Shown here: positions 24,886-38,800 of the stretch, piece by piece | Layout: the number at the start of each line of letters is the position of its first letter | How positions within the stretch are numbered: position 1 is the first letter of the stretch | DNA from: Plantago ovata | Taxonomy: Eukaryota > Streptophyta > Magnoliopsida > Lamiales > Plantaginaceae | DNA: 64,000 bases | NCBI GenBank assembly: GCA_028274465.1 | Contig: CM051456.1 | Span: forward strand, 21,423,033-21,487,032 | Reading direction: 5' to 3' | Notes under the pieces: generated by a model | Database searches by the model: none | The model's input: the letters and a program-made list of their open reading frames with translations, nothing else | Told to the model about the DNA's origin: nothing | Made by a program: the position numbers and the translations under genes

Positions 24886-26630
24886 TGATTATACTTTTTG
24901 AATTCAGACTCTTGACATTTATTCTATAACTTAACACCTCACATTTAAGTTTAATATATTTGTACTTTAAAAAAGAAATATAGTAATATAACTTTTGTAA
25001 TAGTCTACAATATTGTTCATCCACCAATTACTAAATGATTGATGATGCCTGAGACATTTATGAACATGTACGTAGTGTATGTTACTCATATTATGTGTAC
25101 AATGTTTCAAAAAACTCATATAATGTGTACAGTGTGATGCAAATAGACATTTTTAGTGCTGTATAAAAAGTGTAAAAATGTCCTTATACTATTTGGACGT
25201 AAATTTTTCATCCTATTTTTATCTCACACATGCATACTGCTGAAAAATTAAGGGAACTCCCATGGATAAAATAAAGAAAATCCAAAATAATGATCTGTGT
25301 GAGTGAGCTGTGACAGACATACAGACACACACCAATTCCCTCCTCCCTCAAATCTCATTTATGGCCGTGGTTTTAATTAAAATGAAAAGGCTTAGCATAA
25401 ATATCTGCAGTGAGCCCAATCGCTTTTTGTCCTTTGGATATTGCTACAGAAATTATTGAGTTTGGACCACTTTATTTCATTTTTTCTACAAAACTAAACT
25501 GTTTTTATCCGTAATCGTTAAAATAATTCAGCCTTTGCGGTCAATAATGAAAGCAGGTACTATGATGCTTACTTTCACACCTCTTCTGTACCGAGTTTCT
25601 CACCTATTCTATTCTATATACTAAACATGCTTAAAATAAAATAAAAATCTTATAAATAAATTCTTGGAATAAATGTAAATGTAACATTTGACTCCTCGTT
25701 AGTAAAACTTCGAAAAAATTGTATTGGAGAAAGCATTTGTATGACTAACTTGAAGCACAACTTAAAAGAAAATATAATTAATTGAATTTAGAATACAGAA
25801 ACTCATTTTATTATGTTCAATGTGCTAGGATTTCTCCAAAGAGTTTAGAGCGTACCTAGATAAATTGCCATAATTCGTGAGTCTTCTTATCATAATTGGT
25901 TTGGAAAGGAAAGATCTAGATCGCATCTTCGCAGCTTCAAAACAATTGTAAATAGAAAAAAAATTGTACTAATCTAGATCATTTCTACTCGTCTTATCTC
26001 TACGGATAAATTAGACGAACATGTCTATATTTGGCTATCCATAACTATAACTTTTATAGTTAAGAGCTAAGATGCTTCTCGCTACCAGTCTTGGCATGCG
26101 AACTATCCATGGCCGAAACGTAAAGGAGTTTGTGCCGGAATCTCACCACAATTTATTTATTATTATTTATTATTGATGTAAAACCTTTAATTTTTCAATG
26201 CATAAATGATTAAATCTTTGGTCGAAAATTAAGAATTTTTAAAGCATAATGATGTGAAGCACTGAGTTCTCAAACCGTAGTAGTAGGACACTCCCTGAGC
26301 ATGTATATTTTTATGATGGGCTACATGAAATTTCTACTGTACCCCAAAAGTAAGCTTTGGATCTCAAAAGGTCCAAAACGAAATTGGACTTGGATCCAAT
26401 AGTGGAGTTGCTGAAAAAGCTACATCTGGGCAGAATTTGGTCCTAATTAAAGCCCATGTGGTAGGCCCAAATAAGAAAATCTTATCTTTCTTTTTCCTGA
26501 GTGAACAGTTAAACCTCTCTGGTCTTTTGTATGGTATCAGAGAGAGCTTAAACCCCTTCATCATCATTCTCCTCAATTTCTTGATTCCTCCTCCTCCACA
26601 TTCCCTTCATATTTACAGGTAGAGCACACA
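24886..26630. other. Gene-free interval and promoter side of the helicase gene
   Basis: No gene or complete transposon is supported. A partial direct repeat CATATTATGTGTACAATGT / CATATAATGTGTACAGTGT lies at about 25088-25136. The last few hundred bases lie upstream of the helicase start codon and presumably hold its promoter and leader; I could not fix a TATA box or transcription start by eye. Confidence 0.35.
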
Positions 26631-29600
26631 ATGCCTTCCAAGCTTCTTCCATTAAACCCCATTTTCAGACCCATTTCTTCCAGGGTCATCATCACTCACA
26701 AGCTGAATTTTCACATCCTCGGAGCCCCAAATTTGCAGAGGAGGCTTATCTTAACCCGAGCGCGACCTCAAAACCACGACCCATTACGTGTTACCACCAC
26801 CCGCCGCTCAAGCCACAATTTGGTTGATGATAATAAACCACCTGTGCTCACTGGTTTGAGTTCTAGCCCTTTCAAGAAAACTAGTTTGTACAGTGATAGT
26901 GATGATGAAAAAGAACTGGGCAGTCAGGGATTTAGTAGAAGGGGTGTGGGTGGAGGTTTGTTAGAGGGGAAAAGAAAGAGCAAGGATGATGATGTTAGTA
27001 GTCTTAGTCTTAGAAACATAATTGATAGTGATGAAGAAGAGGAGGAGGTGGTTTCTAGGCCATCTCAAAGCTTAGCTCAAAGTGATTCTCATCTTAGTGA
27101 AAGCAGGTTGTTTTTAACTTCCTCTGTACTACTTTTTGTTATGCTTATGTTTGTAATGGTAATTAGGGCGTGTTTGGGATGTTGAATAGAGCAGGTCTTG
27201 TTAAAGAATTGCCTGCCTTTGGATGAAACTGTTTACCTAACATGCGTGCTTTTGATGCCATTCAGGTTTGATCAATGTTCCATTTCGCGGTTATCGCTTA
27301 AAGGAATCAAAGATGCAGGATTTGAGAAAATGACTTTGGTGCAGGAGGCAACACTTCCTGTCATTCTTAAAGGTACATGTCCAATGCAACCTTTCACAAC
27401 TCACTACTTGATTGCATTGGTTTTACTAGTCCTGCAGTCTAAGATGATAATTGATTAATTCCGGGATCCCATTTTTGATTTATATCCTTTTTATGCATTT
27501 CTGTGTGGTGCTCATTTCTTCATGGGTTATGTCTGTTAATAATGCACACTATATCTATGCTACTCTGCTTAGTGGCACTAACGCCGTCCTATCTCAGAAC
27601 GTTACTGACAATCTGACATGGTTGATGTTTTCTTAGGTAAGGATGTATTGGCCAAAGCAAGAACTGGCACTGGGAAAACCGTAGCATTTCTGGTGAATCC
27701 CTTTAAACATTGCATTACATTATACCTCATTATGATTCTTTTGTTGTGAAACATCTGATTCTGCCAAGGGATATCCTCTTCTCATTGACAACCTTTCCTC
27801 TTCTGTTTTCTTTTATATCACAAGATCATTATGCTTTGTGTTAGTAAAGGATGCTTCCTGTGTTCCTTTACCGGACCCAATTTGACTCAGAAAGGCATGT
27901 GATACAGTTATGAAAGGCTAAATAGAGGACAAAACTATTGCTATGCAAAAATTGAATAACGGCTGTATTATAGTAACTTATGCCCAGTCACCCTAAGAGT
28001 CATACTGACCTTACACTACAATTTTATATCAAATCATTGTGTAACTATGAAAAATGCTATGGTATTTAACTATGCTAACCTTAAAAATGAATAAGAAAAA
28101 AAAAGTTTCGCTATGCTTATGTTTGGTACTCCATTTTTCAGCTTCCCGCGATTGAACTTATAGCAAAATTACCCCCAATTGGTCGCGATCAGAAAAGACC
28201 TCCAATAACAGTGCTTGTGATTTGCCCAACTCGCGAACTTGCTACTCAGGCTGCTGCAGAGGCCAACACGCTGTTGAAGTATCATCCTTCCATTGGTGTT
28301 CAGGTTGTTATGGGTGGTACAAGGCTACCTTCGGAGCAAAAGCGAATGCAAGCCAATCCATGCCAGGTATTTTTCACTACAGTCCTACTAGCTCTTTACT
28401 CATTGTAATCGTATCAACTTCCTCTCTCCAATTCATTATGCATCACATATTAGATCGAGCTATGAGTCTGATACCCACTATGTCCCTGTCTTCTTCTTTA
28501 CTAGTACATGATATCACATTCTCCCTCCCTCCCAGAGAAGTACATTTACTTTTTGTTGCATTTAAGAAATCTAGTACTGCCGGGTCTTGCTATTCATTGC
28601 TCACTTTGCTTTTCTCTCCATTTTATTCATTATATCTCATACCTCAAAACCCACTTACCAATTTTATTCATTCTCCATTCATATTCATTAAAATACACCA
28701 AGAAGAATCATGTCCATTGAATCATGAGACGTAGGGAGTAGAATATTTAGATATAGTACAAGTGGGCAGGTGGTTATAGTACAGAATGAAAGCGGGGTTG
28801 CTTTTTAAATAAAAAGAATTGATATTTTGGTGAAGTTGTAAATATGTAGGATAATGGTATTTCCAGAAATGGAATGAAATGAAATGTTGCAACTCTACCA
28901 GGATGCTCAAAATGGGAAATGTGGTAACTATTTTGGGATGGAAGGAGTATATTCTTTCTGGCTGAGACTCGAGATAGAGTTGCGACAAACTATTTACATG
29001 AATGCATTAGATTAAAGTTTACATGCCTCCACCTCATCAACATTTGTAGCTTCATTTATTTCAGCACTAATATAGTTTTTTTAATCTTTTTTGTTGAATG
29101 TCACAAACTCTTAGATACTTGTTGCTACACCTGGAAGGCTCAGAGATCATATAGAGAATACGCCTGGATTTGCTACAAGGCTGATGGGTGTTAAAGTCTT
29201 GGTTCTTGATGAAGCTGATCATCTGTTAGACATGGGATTCCGCAAAGAAATTGAGAAAATCATAGCTGCAGTTCCAAAGGAGCGTCAAACACTTCTGTTT
29301 TCTGCCACAATTCCTCCAGAGGTAATTCCTGTCTAATTATTTTCATGTACCACTTATAGAACTGCTTAATGTTTAACTTGTATATTGGACAGGTTCGCCA
29401 AATTTGCCATATCGCTTTAAGAAGAGATCATGAGTTCATCAATACTGTGGAGGAAGGTAGTGAAGATACACACTCACAGGTAAGCTGGTCAGCTGGTGTA
29501 CACTACTATCTTGAATGTTTTGCTTCTATTTGTTCTTCGGACTTCAGAGTATCATGTTTCCTCATTGTCGATATGAAATTTACCAGGTCAGACAGATGCA

Positions 29601-30688
29601 TCTCGTTGCTCCGTTGGACAAACACTTCACACTTCTTTGTTCAATGCTTAAGGAGCACATTACAAATGATGCTAACTACAAGGTCCAACACATATATAAC
29701 TTTGCATTTTAAATAGCTTCCATTGTTTACTACTATCACTCAAAAGGACATTGCAATTGACAATGTTCTGTATCATGCTTCCTCGTATCAGATTCTTGTT
29801 TTTTGCACAACCGCTATGGTTACCAAGCTTGTGGCTGAGCTACTCGGCGAGCTTAACTTGAATGTCAGGGAAATTCATTCCCGAAAGCCCCAGGGTTACA
29901 GAACAAGAGTTTCGGATGAATTCAGGAAGTCAAAGGGTCTTATACTCGTGACATCTGATGTCTCTGCACGTGGTGTAGATTATCCAGATGTCACTCTAGT
30001 TATACAGGTTGGTTAACTCGACATTGTTTCCAGATACTCTTCATGGTTCATTTTGGTACTTTCCATGCATGCTGATAAACTTATACTACATGAGCTTCAG
30101 AAAGTTGCATGTAACACAAGTACAACATGCATGATTGTCGTCGTGGATTAACTGCAGTGACATGTATTGCAGATTGGTGTTCCTTCTGACAGACAGCAGT
30201 ATATACATCGTCTGGGTAGAACTGGACGGAAAGGGAAAGAAGGTGAAGGCATATTAATGTTGGCACCTTGGGAAGAGTTCTTTTTATCCACCATCAAAGA
30301 CTTGCCAATATCAAAGGCGCCCGAGCCATTGATTGATCCCGACACCAAAAAGAAGGTGATTTTCCATTTCAGTACAACATTATACCATAACTGCTAAAGG
30401 TGGTGTTATCTAATAAAACACTTTTTTCTTTTCTGTTCGTTTTGTTCCGTGATTGTACAGGTTGAACGTGCACTGTGCCATATAGAGATGAAGACCAAAG
30501 AATCTGCATACCAAGCATGGCTTGGCTACTATAACTCAAACAAAAGTGTTGGCCGAGACAAATATAAGCTAGTCGAGCTGGCAAACGAATTTAGTCGGAC
30601 CATGGGTCTTGACAACCCTCCAGCCATACCTAAGCTAATTCTTGGCAAAATGGGATTGAAGAACATACCAGGATTGAGGGCTAGATAG
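26631..30688 (+). CDS. DEAD-box ATP-dependent RNA helicase, organellar type (RH26/RH31-like)
   Basis: Ten exons with GT-AG junctions join in frame: 26631-27106, 27266-27372, 27637-27692, 28142-28366, 29115-29321, 29393-29479, 29587-29682, 29792-30007, 30173-30355, 30461-30688 (1881 nt, 626 aa). Motifs: Q motif with Q185, I ARTGTGKT (202-209), Ia PTRELA (242-247), TPGRL (293-297), II DEAD (320-323, followed by H), III SAT (351-353), [21 protein letters not shown] (502-509). The basic, Ser/Arg-rich N-terminus looks like an organelle transit peptide and is followed by acidic patches ([16 protein letters not shown]). The tail ending [11 protein letters not shown] is typical of the Arabidopsis RH25/26/31 group, so an RNA-unwinding role in plastids or mitochondria is inferred. 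Its last exon is the left edge of duplication unit B. Confidence 0.93.
28521..28947. mobile_element. Stowaway-like MITE sequence in helicase intron 4
   Basis: The left end CTCCCTCCCTCCCAGAGAAG and the right end GGGATGGAAGGAG followed by TA resemble Stowaway (Tc1/mariner) termini. A further terminus-like GACGTAGGGAGTA lies inside at about 28729-28740, so two adjacent or nested copies are possible. Intron position and lack of coding fit. The exact borders are uncertain. Confidence 0.45.
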
Positions 30689-31498
30689 ATAATGCACGAA
30701 GATGAAGGTATTAGTTTACGTGGGAATCCTAGCTGATTAGTAACTGGAAATGCTTATATATTCATTCATTTAAGATAAATATTTTCCTTTGTATCTTTAA
30801 AATGAAGTGCTTATGTAGAATTTCATATCTCGGAAATCCAATTGGCAGCATATAAAAATTTGGAGATACATATCGGGGAATATTACTTGTGATCTATGTA
30901 CAGAGTTCTCGTTCCCATCGACAATCGGTACAGAGCCCATCAGAACACGCAGTGCAACTTGTATTTAGCCAAATATTACTACCACCAAAGTTCCAAACAA
31001 AATGTGAAGAAAGACTAATATCAAAAGTCTCAAAGCAGTTTATATTTCTGTTACAATGTCAACAGCCTAACAAAGAGTCGTTTGATACAGCCGAATAAAT
31101 ACTTTAGAATTAGACCAAGTCTAGATAAGTAAGATTACAGTGCTGGAGCCTATGACAAACAATATTAGGAAAATGTTAGTATGGTGAAAGGAAGTTACAG
31201 CTATGCTAGATAAATAAACCTGAAGTAGCTATTTCACATACTACTACGCTAAATTAAGCCACATTGGTTACAAAACTGTAAGATATAAGAGTACAAACCC
31301 ACATTCAACAGTGCGAACAGCACCAAATTACTGGACCCTGCGTTTGTCCAACAATAACGCGTATCCCACCTTGTTTCAAACTGTAATCGAGTGCAGAATA
31401 CAATGGCATACTTCAACTTCAGGTTCCTATGGACACAACCAGTGAGCTGGAATAGCTATCAAATCCTCCTGTTGAAAGAGTAAACAAGCTATCAAATA

Positions 31499-31822
31499 CT
31501 CCCTCCTTTCCAAATCAAACTTCCTAAGCTGGCTTTTTTCTCGAACTTTTACCGTATATTACTACTATATTACATGATTAGTATATAATAGAGTTATATT
31601 AGAAAAATATACTTGATTTTCAACAAAGGCGGATAGAAGGTTTCACACACTGGAGGTGTAAATCGCCCATAGACGCTCTCTCTCTAAGATTTATAGAACA
31701 CGAAAATTATTATTATGGACGTATTTTATTATATTTTTTGATTGTGTAACGTGGGAGTAATTTGCGATCAAAGTTAAAAAAAAAAAGTCAACCTTCGAAA
31801 GTTAAATATGGAACAGAGGGAG
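31499..31822. mobile_element. Stowaway MITE, only in duplication copy B1
   Basis: Begins CTCCCTCCTTTCCAAATC and ends GGAACAGAGGGAG with TA on both sides (31497-31498, 31823-31824). In copy B2 the same site reads CTATCAAATAACTATGG without the insert (about 42804-42820), so it inserted after the duplication. Confidence 0.9.
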
Positions 31823-32080
31823 TAACTATTGATGGAAATTTTTGGAATGGGAAAGGGCAATGCATCATAAGACATAAATTCTTTCCCAAGACCTGGTCAG
31901 AATGCTCCACAACTGAAGTATGTGTTGGCCAGGAGTAATAAATGGGATGCTGTGGTGTATTTCAAACCACAAGGTCCATACAGAACTCATAGACCCGGTC
32001 TACATAAAAAAATTCCCGGAAAGAATCCAACAAAATTAACAGCAGGAAACAAAACATGGGTGTTCAGTATCATTAATATA

Positions 32081-32310
32081 TCCTCTGTTCCATTTAAAAA
32101 ACTTCCTAGGTTGACTTTTTTCCGAAATGAGTCCAAATTACTCCTAAATATATTATCACCAAATTATATAATAAAGTTATATTATAAAAATCAAGTAAAT
32201 TTTCCTAATATAACTTTATTTTATATTTTTCTTTTGTAAATTAGGAGTAATTTATGGTCAAAGTTCGTAAAAAAGATCAACGAGAAAAGTTTTAATTGGA
32301 ACAGAGGGAG
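32081..32310. mobile_element. Stowaway MITE, copy in unit B1
   Basis: Left end TCCTCTGTTCCATTTAAAAA, right end TTGGAACAGAGGGAG, TA at both sides. The same element is present in unit B2 (43279-43496), so it predates the duplication. Confidence 0.8.
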
Positions 32311-32852
32311 TATAACATTATAAAGTTATATAAACTATGCAAAAAATGAAGTCTAAATATAAAGCCTTAAGACTTCAAAATCTTAGAAGGAATCACAGGT
32401 TAATAATTTTCAGAGGCATTTTAAAGCCCCATATAAATATGACACTGGGGCTCAGGGCTCAGAGAAAGGCCATCAAATGCTAGTTTTCATGGTTTGCCCA
32501 TTCAACTGGAATGCTTTCTTAGTGAAAGGCTCAATGTGGCATGACTTGAGGCATAGGCAGATAGTATCAATTACACCAATACCTAATAGACTCAAGAGAC
32601 TGGACAGGGTAGCTTACTAGAGAAATAGCTAGGTAATTTGTATTGTAACCACTACAAAAGAAGGTCCAGTCCCTATTGCCACTTCTAAATCTAAATAACC
32701 CCTCAAACTATCAGCCAAGGACAAATCTTACGGATAAAGTGAACTACAAAACTACAGTATTCATTTTCTTAACATAAGTAGTTAGTGTGTGTCTAATAGA
32801 GATGATATATGGAAGATACCCCCAATCTGAGACGAAATGGAACAATGAAAAT

Positions 32853-35800
32853 TCAAGATCTATACCTTTGATGACGAGGGGAAGCCGGCAGGTCTGGTGA
32901 AAACCGATGTCTCGAGTTCCTATTGATTCTATGATCCTCGTAAGCCCTACTTCGAGTTCCCTCATTTGGATCTAATTCCTCAGTCGTTCCTGAAAACCCA
33001 ACCGGGCTTAAAGAATCAAACTCAAGCTGCTCGCCATGAGGATCATAGGTACCATTTTGATCAAATGGATGATACGTCCTCATAGCTGGCAGTACATGTC
33101 CATTAGAAAGTCCAATATGATTTGTCGTTGCTGAAGCATACATGCCGTAAGATAAATTCTCAGGGCCATTTTGGCGCACTGTGCCATCTTCTGACCGGTA
33201 TGAAGTCGAATCATGTCTAACTGAGCCCCAAGCACGTTCAGCTCGGCCCTCAGCCGGACCAAGCCGATCAGTTCTCGAATTTGACCTATCACTTTGGGTG
33301 CGGCCGTGATTGCGTGCAGCCCCTCGTGATCTTGAACTAGAATTCCAGCTCCCCTCTCTGTCGCCATAATTATCATTCCTATCATGATTATAATTTCCTT
33401 TTCTGGCTGCAGAAGATTGACGTCCCCTCAGAGTTACCTTCACAAGAGACGAAAAGGACAGGAAAAATAAAAAATCAAAACAGCTAAAAGCAACTCAAAG
33501 TTGATACATAGCCAAGCTGTAATTTTGTAGCAAGTGCATCAGAGAGAAATCAAGGTTGTAGAACAAACAGACAATCATAATCTTCTACAACGTATATAAA
33601 TTGCATTACATTCCAATCCTGACCTTCAGGTTGTAAATATCCCTTCGCCCCAATAGGTTATTATCATTTCTGTTTTCATCTGTCCCAACAGGTTCTAATA
33701 ATTTTCTATTTTAAATAATGTTCTATAATTACTTTTTTTCGGGCTATACACTTATCTAGAAGTACACAAATACTATAACTAATCAACTTTCTCAAACATT
33801 ACCATTACTATGTTCCCCGACCGACCACTTATCAAATAACCAAATATACCCAACTCACTGTCCTAAGGTATCGTGCATTGCAATACCAAACAATGAGGGT
33901 GAATTTTAGACAGAGGGAATAATAAGGAAGATGCAAACATAACCTAGTTGTAACCTTGTCGAACTCGATGCATAAAAAGGGACACAAGTTGAAAACAAAA
34001 ATGAACTTCATGTTAATACATAATTAAGTTATAACCTAGTAGAAGTGTTTAAGCAGAGCAACCAAAGTTGTAGACCAGACTTACAAACATAAATCTCCTG
34101 CGAAGTATATCAATTGCACTAGATTCTAATCCTCCTTACCAGGATGAAAGTAATTGTAAAGATGATGGAAACATATATTCAGCAAAACATAGGCCAATAC
34201 TCCCACTCATAAAGACTTTTCAATATAGGAAGTAATATATATGTTCTCAGATGTTTGTATTTAAGCTCCTAATGTTAAATAGGTCTTCCGATCGACTTTA
34301 AGCATACCAAGTTATTGATTTTTTAATATGCACCAAACATCACATAGATATATCCACTAGCCGAAAAAATTATCACTCATCTTCACCTCCAACAGAACCT
34401 AAATTTCCTTACGAGACATTTGAAGTCATTATCGGACATGCTTTTTTTTATTTCATAGTACAGATATAAATTACCAACAACATGAATCCATATATAACCT
34501 TTTAAAAAAATGCAGCAAAGAAACAATAATCATAACATGATTCTTACAGGATCAGGCAGGTAAGTCCCAGTCCCACTGCGATACTTTGGCATCTCATCCA
34601 TGTACTGTGGATACACATTAGGAGGTCTAGCTGAAGACGACTGAGGAGGAGAAACAGGAACTAGGCGGGGGCCATAACTTGACACAAGCTGAGAGAACAT
34701 GTTAGAATTTGTGGGAAGTGGTCTCCCCATATTATCATATGGAAATTGCCCCTGGAGATAAGCAGAAGGAACCATTACGGGTGGCGGATAGTTTGAAGGC
34801 CCAGGGTGCCTTGGTTGCTGACACAACCTTGCAAATTGTAAGTTTTGCCAATGGCTGGCAAAATCACTGTCAAGAATATCAAATTCCCGATCTTCAGATG
34901 GTTCTATAGCAGTTGTCTCTTGTAAAGAACATGAGTCTTGTAAGTCCTCTGCCTGTTCAAATTTCCTGGAATTAAAGTTCTGCCCACTGATGCTATTGTC
35001 AGAAGGTGCATCATCTCCAATATAAACTCTTGATGCATCAGAACTACTCTCAGGTGGAACGTTATATATCGGAAGCATTGTTACAAACGGGATTGGTGGC
35101 CCGGTGGGGTAGAATGCGATCAAGCCATTACTATCATGTGTTCTCTGCCTTGAGTCATGACCTATGACCATAGGGGCAAAGGGTGGCATCGATTCACTTG
35201 TCTGAGCAACTTCAGAATCAGGCATATGGTGTCCACGAACCAGCAAAGAAGCAACTGGCTCAGGCCCAAGGTTCCTTCCAGCTGTTTCAGAAACCACACT
35301 GTATGATGAACCCCGCGCCTGGTCACCATCACGGGCCTGGTCAGGGGCATGCTCTGACATAATTTTGCCTTTGCCATGAGTTACAGCCAAATCTATTGGA
35401 GCAACTTTCTTTCCCCGCTTCTCTTTTGTAGATTTAGGCAACTTTACCGATCCATCCCAGGAACTCTCTGACGAAGTTCTACTTCTCATGGAATTACTGT
35501 GGGAAGCCGAGGATAACCTTGAACTGCTTGATCTTTCTTCCGCATAAACATCACTACTTCTAATATCCCTTCTCTGTGGGACACTGGTGAGATCCTGGTG
35601 TGGTAAACTACCAATATTTTTCCCCAGTGATCCACCTTTCTCCCTAGAATGCTTCTGCTGAACTTTCGGATCTAAACGGAATGGAGGAATATACAATGAG
35701 TTTGATGGTGCAGCTGGTTTATTATCAGAGTGGAGCTGGTCAAAATTTCCATTATTAGTATCAAAACCCCGAGGGGAGCCTGTCTCCTGCCCAAAATCAT

Positions 35801-38800
35801 TGGCAGCTTCTCTAGAGTTCATCACTACAGAACCAATGTTTCAATGATTTGGTTAACTCGATGTTCTGATGTCATATTCAATGCAGTCCCAGATAAGTAA
35901 GGAGTCATTTGGGATGAAATTAAACCTTGGGGAAATTGCACGCCTGGAAATGATTGATCAAAAGGAATATTACCAGGAATAAATCCATGAAGATTTCGTT
36001 GACCGTATCCCATTGAAGCAAGAAAATACGGGTGTTGGAAAGGCAGATGCCCTGGCGGAAAATTGAATGGACCAAGATGTTGGCTATTAAAACTTTGAAG
36101 TGAAGCAGATGCCGACATGTTTGCAGCAACTTGTTCATTCGACGTGTCTACTCCAAACCTTTGGCGATAAATGTTTTCATTGATGTTTGAGTCAGGAGTA
36201 ACTTCAAAAGTTTGCTGAGTTGGAAGATCCTTCATGGAAGAATTATCTTCAACTGAAGAACGGCGGCTGTGGCTTGCCATGCTTTCTGATCTCAGATTAT
36301 TAGAATCCAACCTACCATTGGCAATATGTGCATCTACTTTGGCACGTCGTGGTTGAGATGAGCTATCACATTCATCGGTGAGTTCAGGACAAGAGTGTAT
36401 TCTTGAAAAGAGATTTCGCCCCTGGGTGTCATTAACTAGATGATCAACCCTCATATCTCTCTGAACTTCATTGTTGTGTGGATTGGCAGTCTTTTTTCCA
36501 GTTTGATTGGAAATAATCAAGCTGGAAAATTGACTCTTTAAATTATGTGTCTGAGTAGCTGCCGTCGACTTACTTCTTATTGGCACCATTCTAGCTGAAC
36601 TTTTACCTTGTTTAGAAGACATGCCACTGCCTCCTGTACGATCACCATCCATCTTATTTATGTAGGTGTTTCCATTCATCCTCTCCTCCCTTGTGTTTTT
36701 ATCAGTATTGCTGAAGTCCTGCAGGTGGCCTGGATTTGATAATCCTGAGTGCCATGAATTGAGTCCTGGTGCATCAGGCCGATGGCCACTGCCATGCCTT
36801 TCCCAGGTATTCATGAAAAACTGATTCACTTCAAAAATTAAATCCTCCTTCGGGCAGTCAAGTAATCTAGCCAGTTTCTTTGCTCCAAAAGCAAAAGCAC
36901 TTCGAATTCGAAAAAAGTTACCTGGTAAAAAAAGACAAGAATTATATTAACAAAGAAAATATGAATTTCCAAAATTGCACTGGGTACAGTGATGATAGTG
37001 TGCAACTAGAACATTTAATAGAACGTGCATTATATATTTATGGATAAATTTCGCAGCATAATTCAAATCTATGAATGAAAGAGTACAGAGAGGACAACAA
37101 ACTATAAATTAGGTAATCTAATTCTTTAGATCATTATATAGTTCTTTTTTTTTTTTTTTTTTGAAAACGATTATATAGTTCTGTTATATTCCATGCTTGC
37201 CACAAGGAATGAGTTACTACCAGTATGAATCCTTAATGCCACTCAATGGCCAAGAGATACGCTCCATTCGCCATTAATCAGAGCTGAAAGTCACTGTACT
37301 TTACGGAATCTGTACCAGAACGGACACTCCGTACAATTGATTACTCTCCATATTCCATTTTGGGATCCCCAATAGAAACTCTCAGTACCAAACATATAAA
37401 CTTTCTTATCAGTTCTCTATTCATTATCTGTCATACTACACCATTCTTATTTCATTCTCATTCATACTTCAACACTCACGAATTTTATTCATTCTTCTCA
37501 ACATTCAATTATTCTGCTTTAATGTTTGGGCCCAAAAAGAAATGTGAAGCCGTGAGCTGGAAGGGTAGGGAGCATATATTTAGTACCAGTAGCTTCCTAC
37601 AGATAAACTTTCACAAAGAACCTAAGGCAGATAGAATAGAAGGATATTCATCACGTTCAGCATTAGCAACTAACACATGCAAAACTTGTAGTAAGTACAC
37701 AACATGGATCCATAAGGGGACTGATTGACGCCAAATTTGTAATAAGGTAAACCCATTAAGCACCATGTGGAAACATCCGAATATAACAGCTAAGCAATAG
37801 CAAAATTGTAGGGCACAAGAATTGGCAGTTGTTATGACAGATGAACTAGCTCATGTATTTTACATGCTTATGAAAAACTTTAATTGATAACAAAAAAGAG
37901 CCTTCAATGAATAGAAGATGACAATGGAAGTTCGATGTATGCTCACACGCTTACCTTTACTTACACTACGTCCAAGGTTGTTGCTAACACGCAAGGGATC
38001 AATTACATTAAAATGCTTAGAAATAAATGGCTGTCCATTATTTTCCTGGCCAGCTGGATAAACAGAATACACATAGCTACATGCATCAAGATACATCTTG
38101 CTGAGCAGCAATTCGCCTCTGTCCTTTCTCGGATGTTCAGCTGTAAAATTGTTCAAATCAAACCCAATAACTGGAAAACAAAACAATATATAAACATCAA
38201 ATGAAAGATTATTACCAGTTACATCAGGGAGGGAGCTAATGGGTACGGGCCCCCATAAACTGAGACAAAAATTGTCCCAGTCAAAGTTGCTGAAAAACTC
38301 TAGGAAACGAAAGAGTACCTAAAAGAATTCCATAGAGTTCTTGAAAGCCAATCAAGTAGCAAAATTTAAATGTGCAAAAAAAAACTAGAAGATAATTCAC
38401 CTCAAGTGGACCATGAAAGGTATTGTTGAACACGTGAAATATGTAGAGAACTAAAGTCTCCAAAGCATAAGTAGATATCAATCCATGATGAGCGCCCAAG
38501 ATACGGCTTTCATAGTAGCACCACGCCTTAATTAATATAATACTACGCTTGAACAGATGTTTCTGACTTATTAGATTATCAATCTGTGATGCCAACAAAC
38601 AAAAGTTTTCTTCAATAACAACATATTTGGCTTACAAATTGATAAATACCAAGAGAACAAAGTCGGAGAACTTTTCTCCATTATCTTGAAACCTACTGAC
38701 CTGCTCAAGGAAGCAGAGCGTGCATAAACCACCAAGTTGGTTAAAAGATATGTCCACCACAATATTTTCAACGAGGCACTTAATTATCTTCACCTACAAT

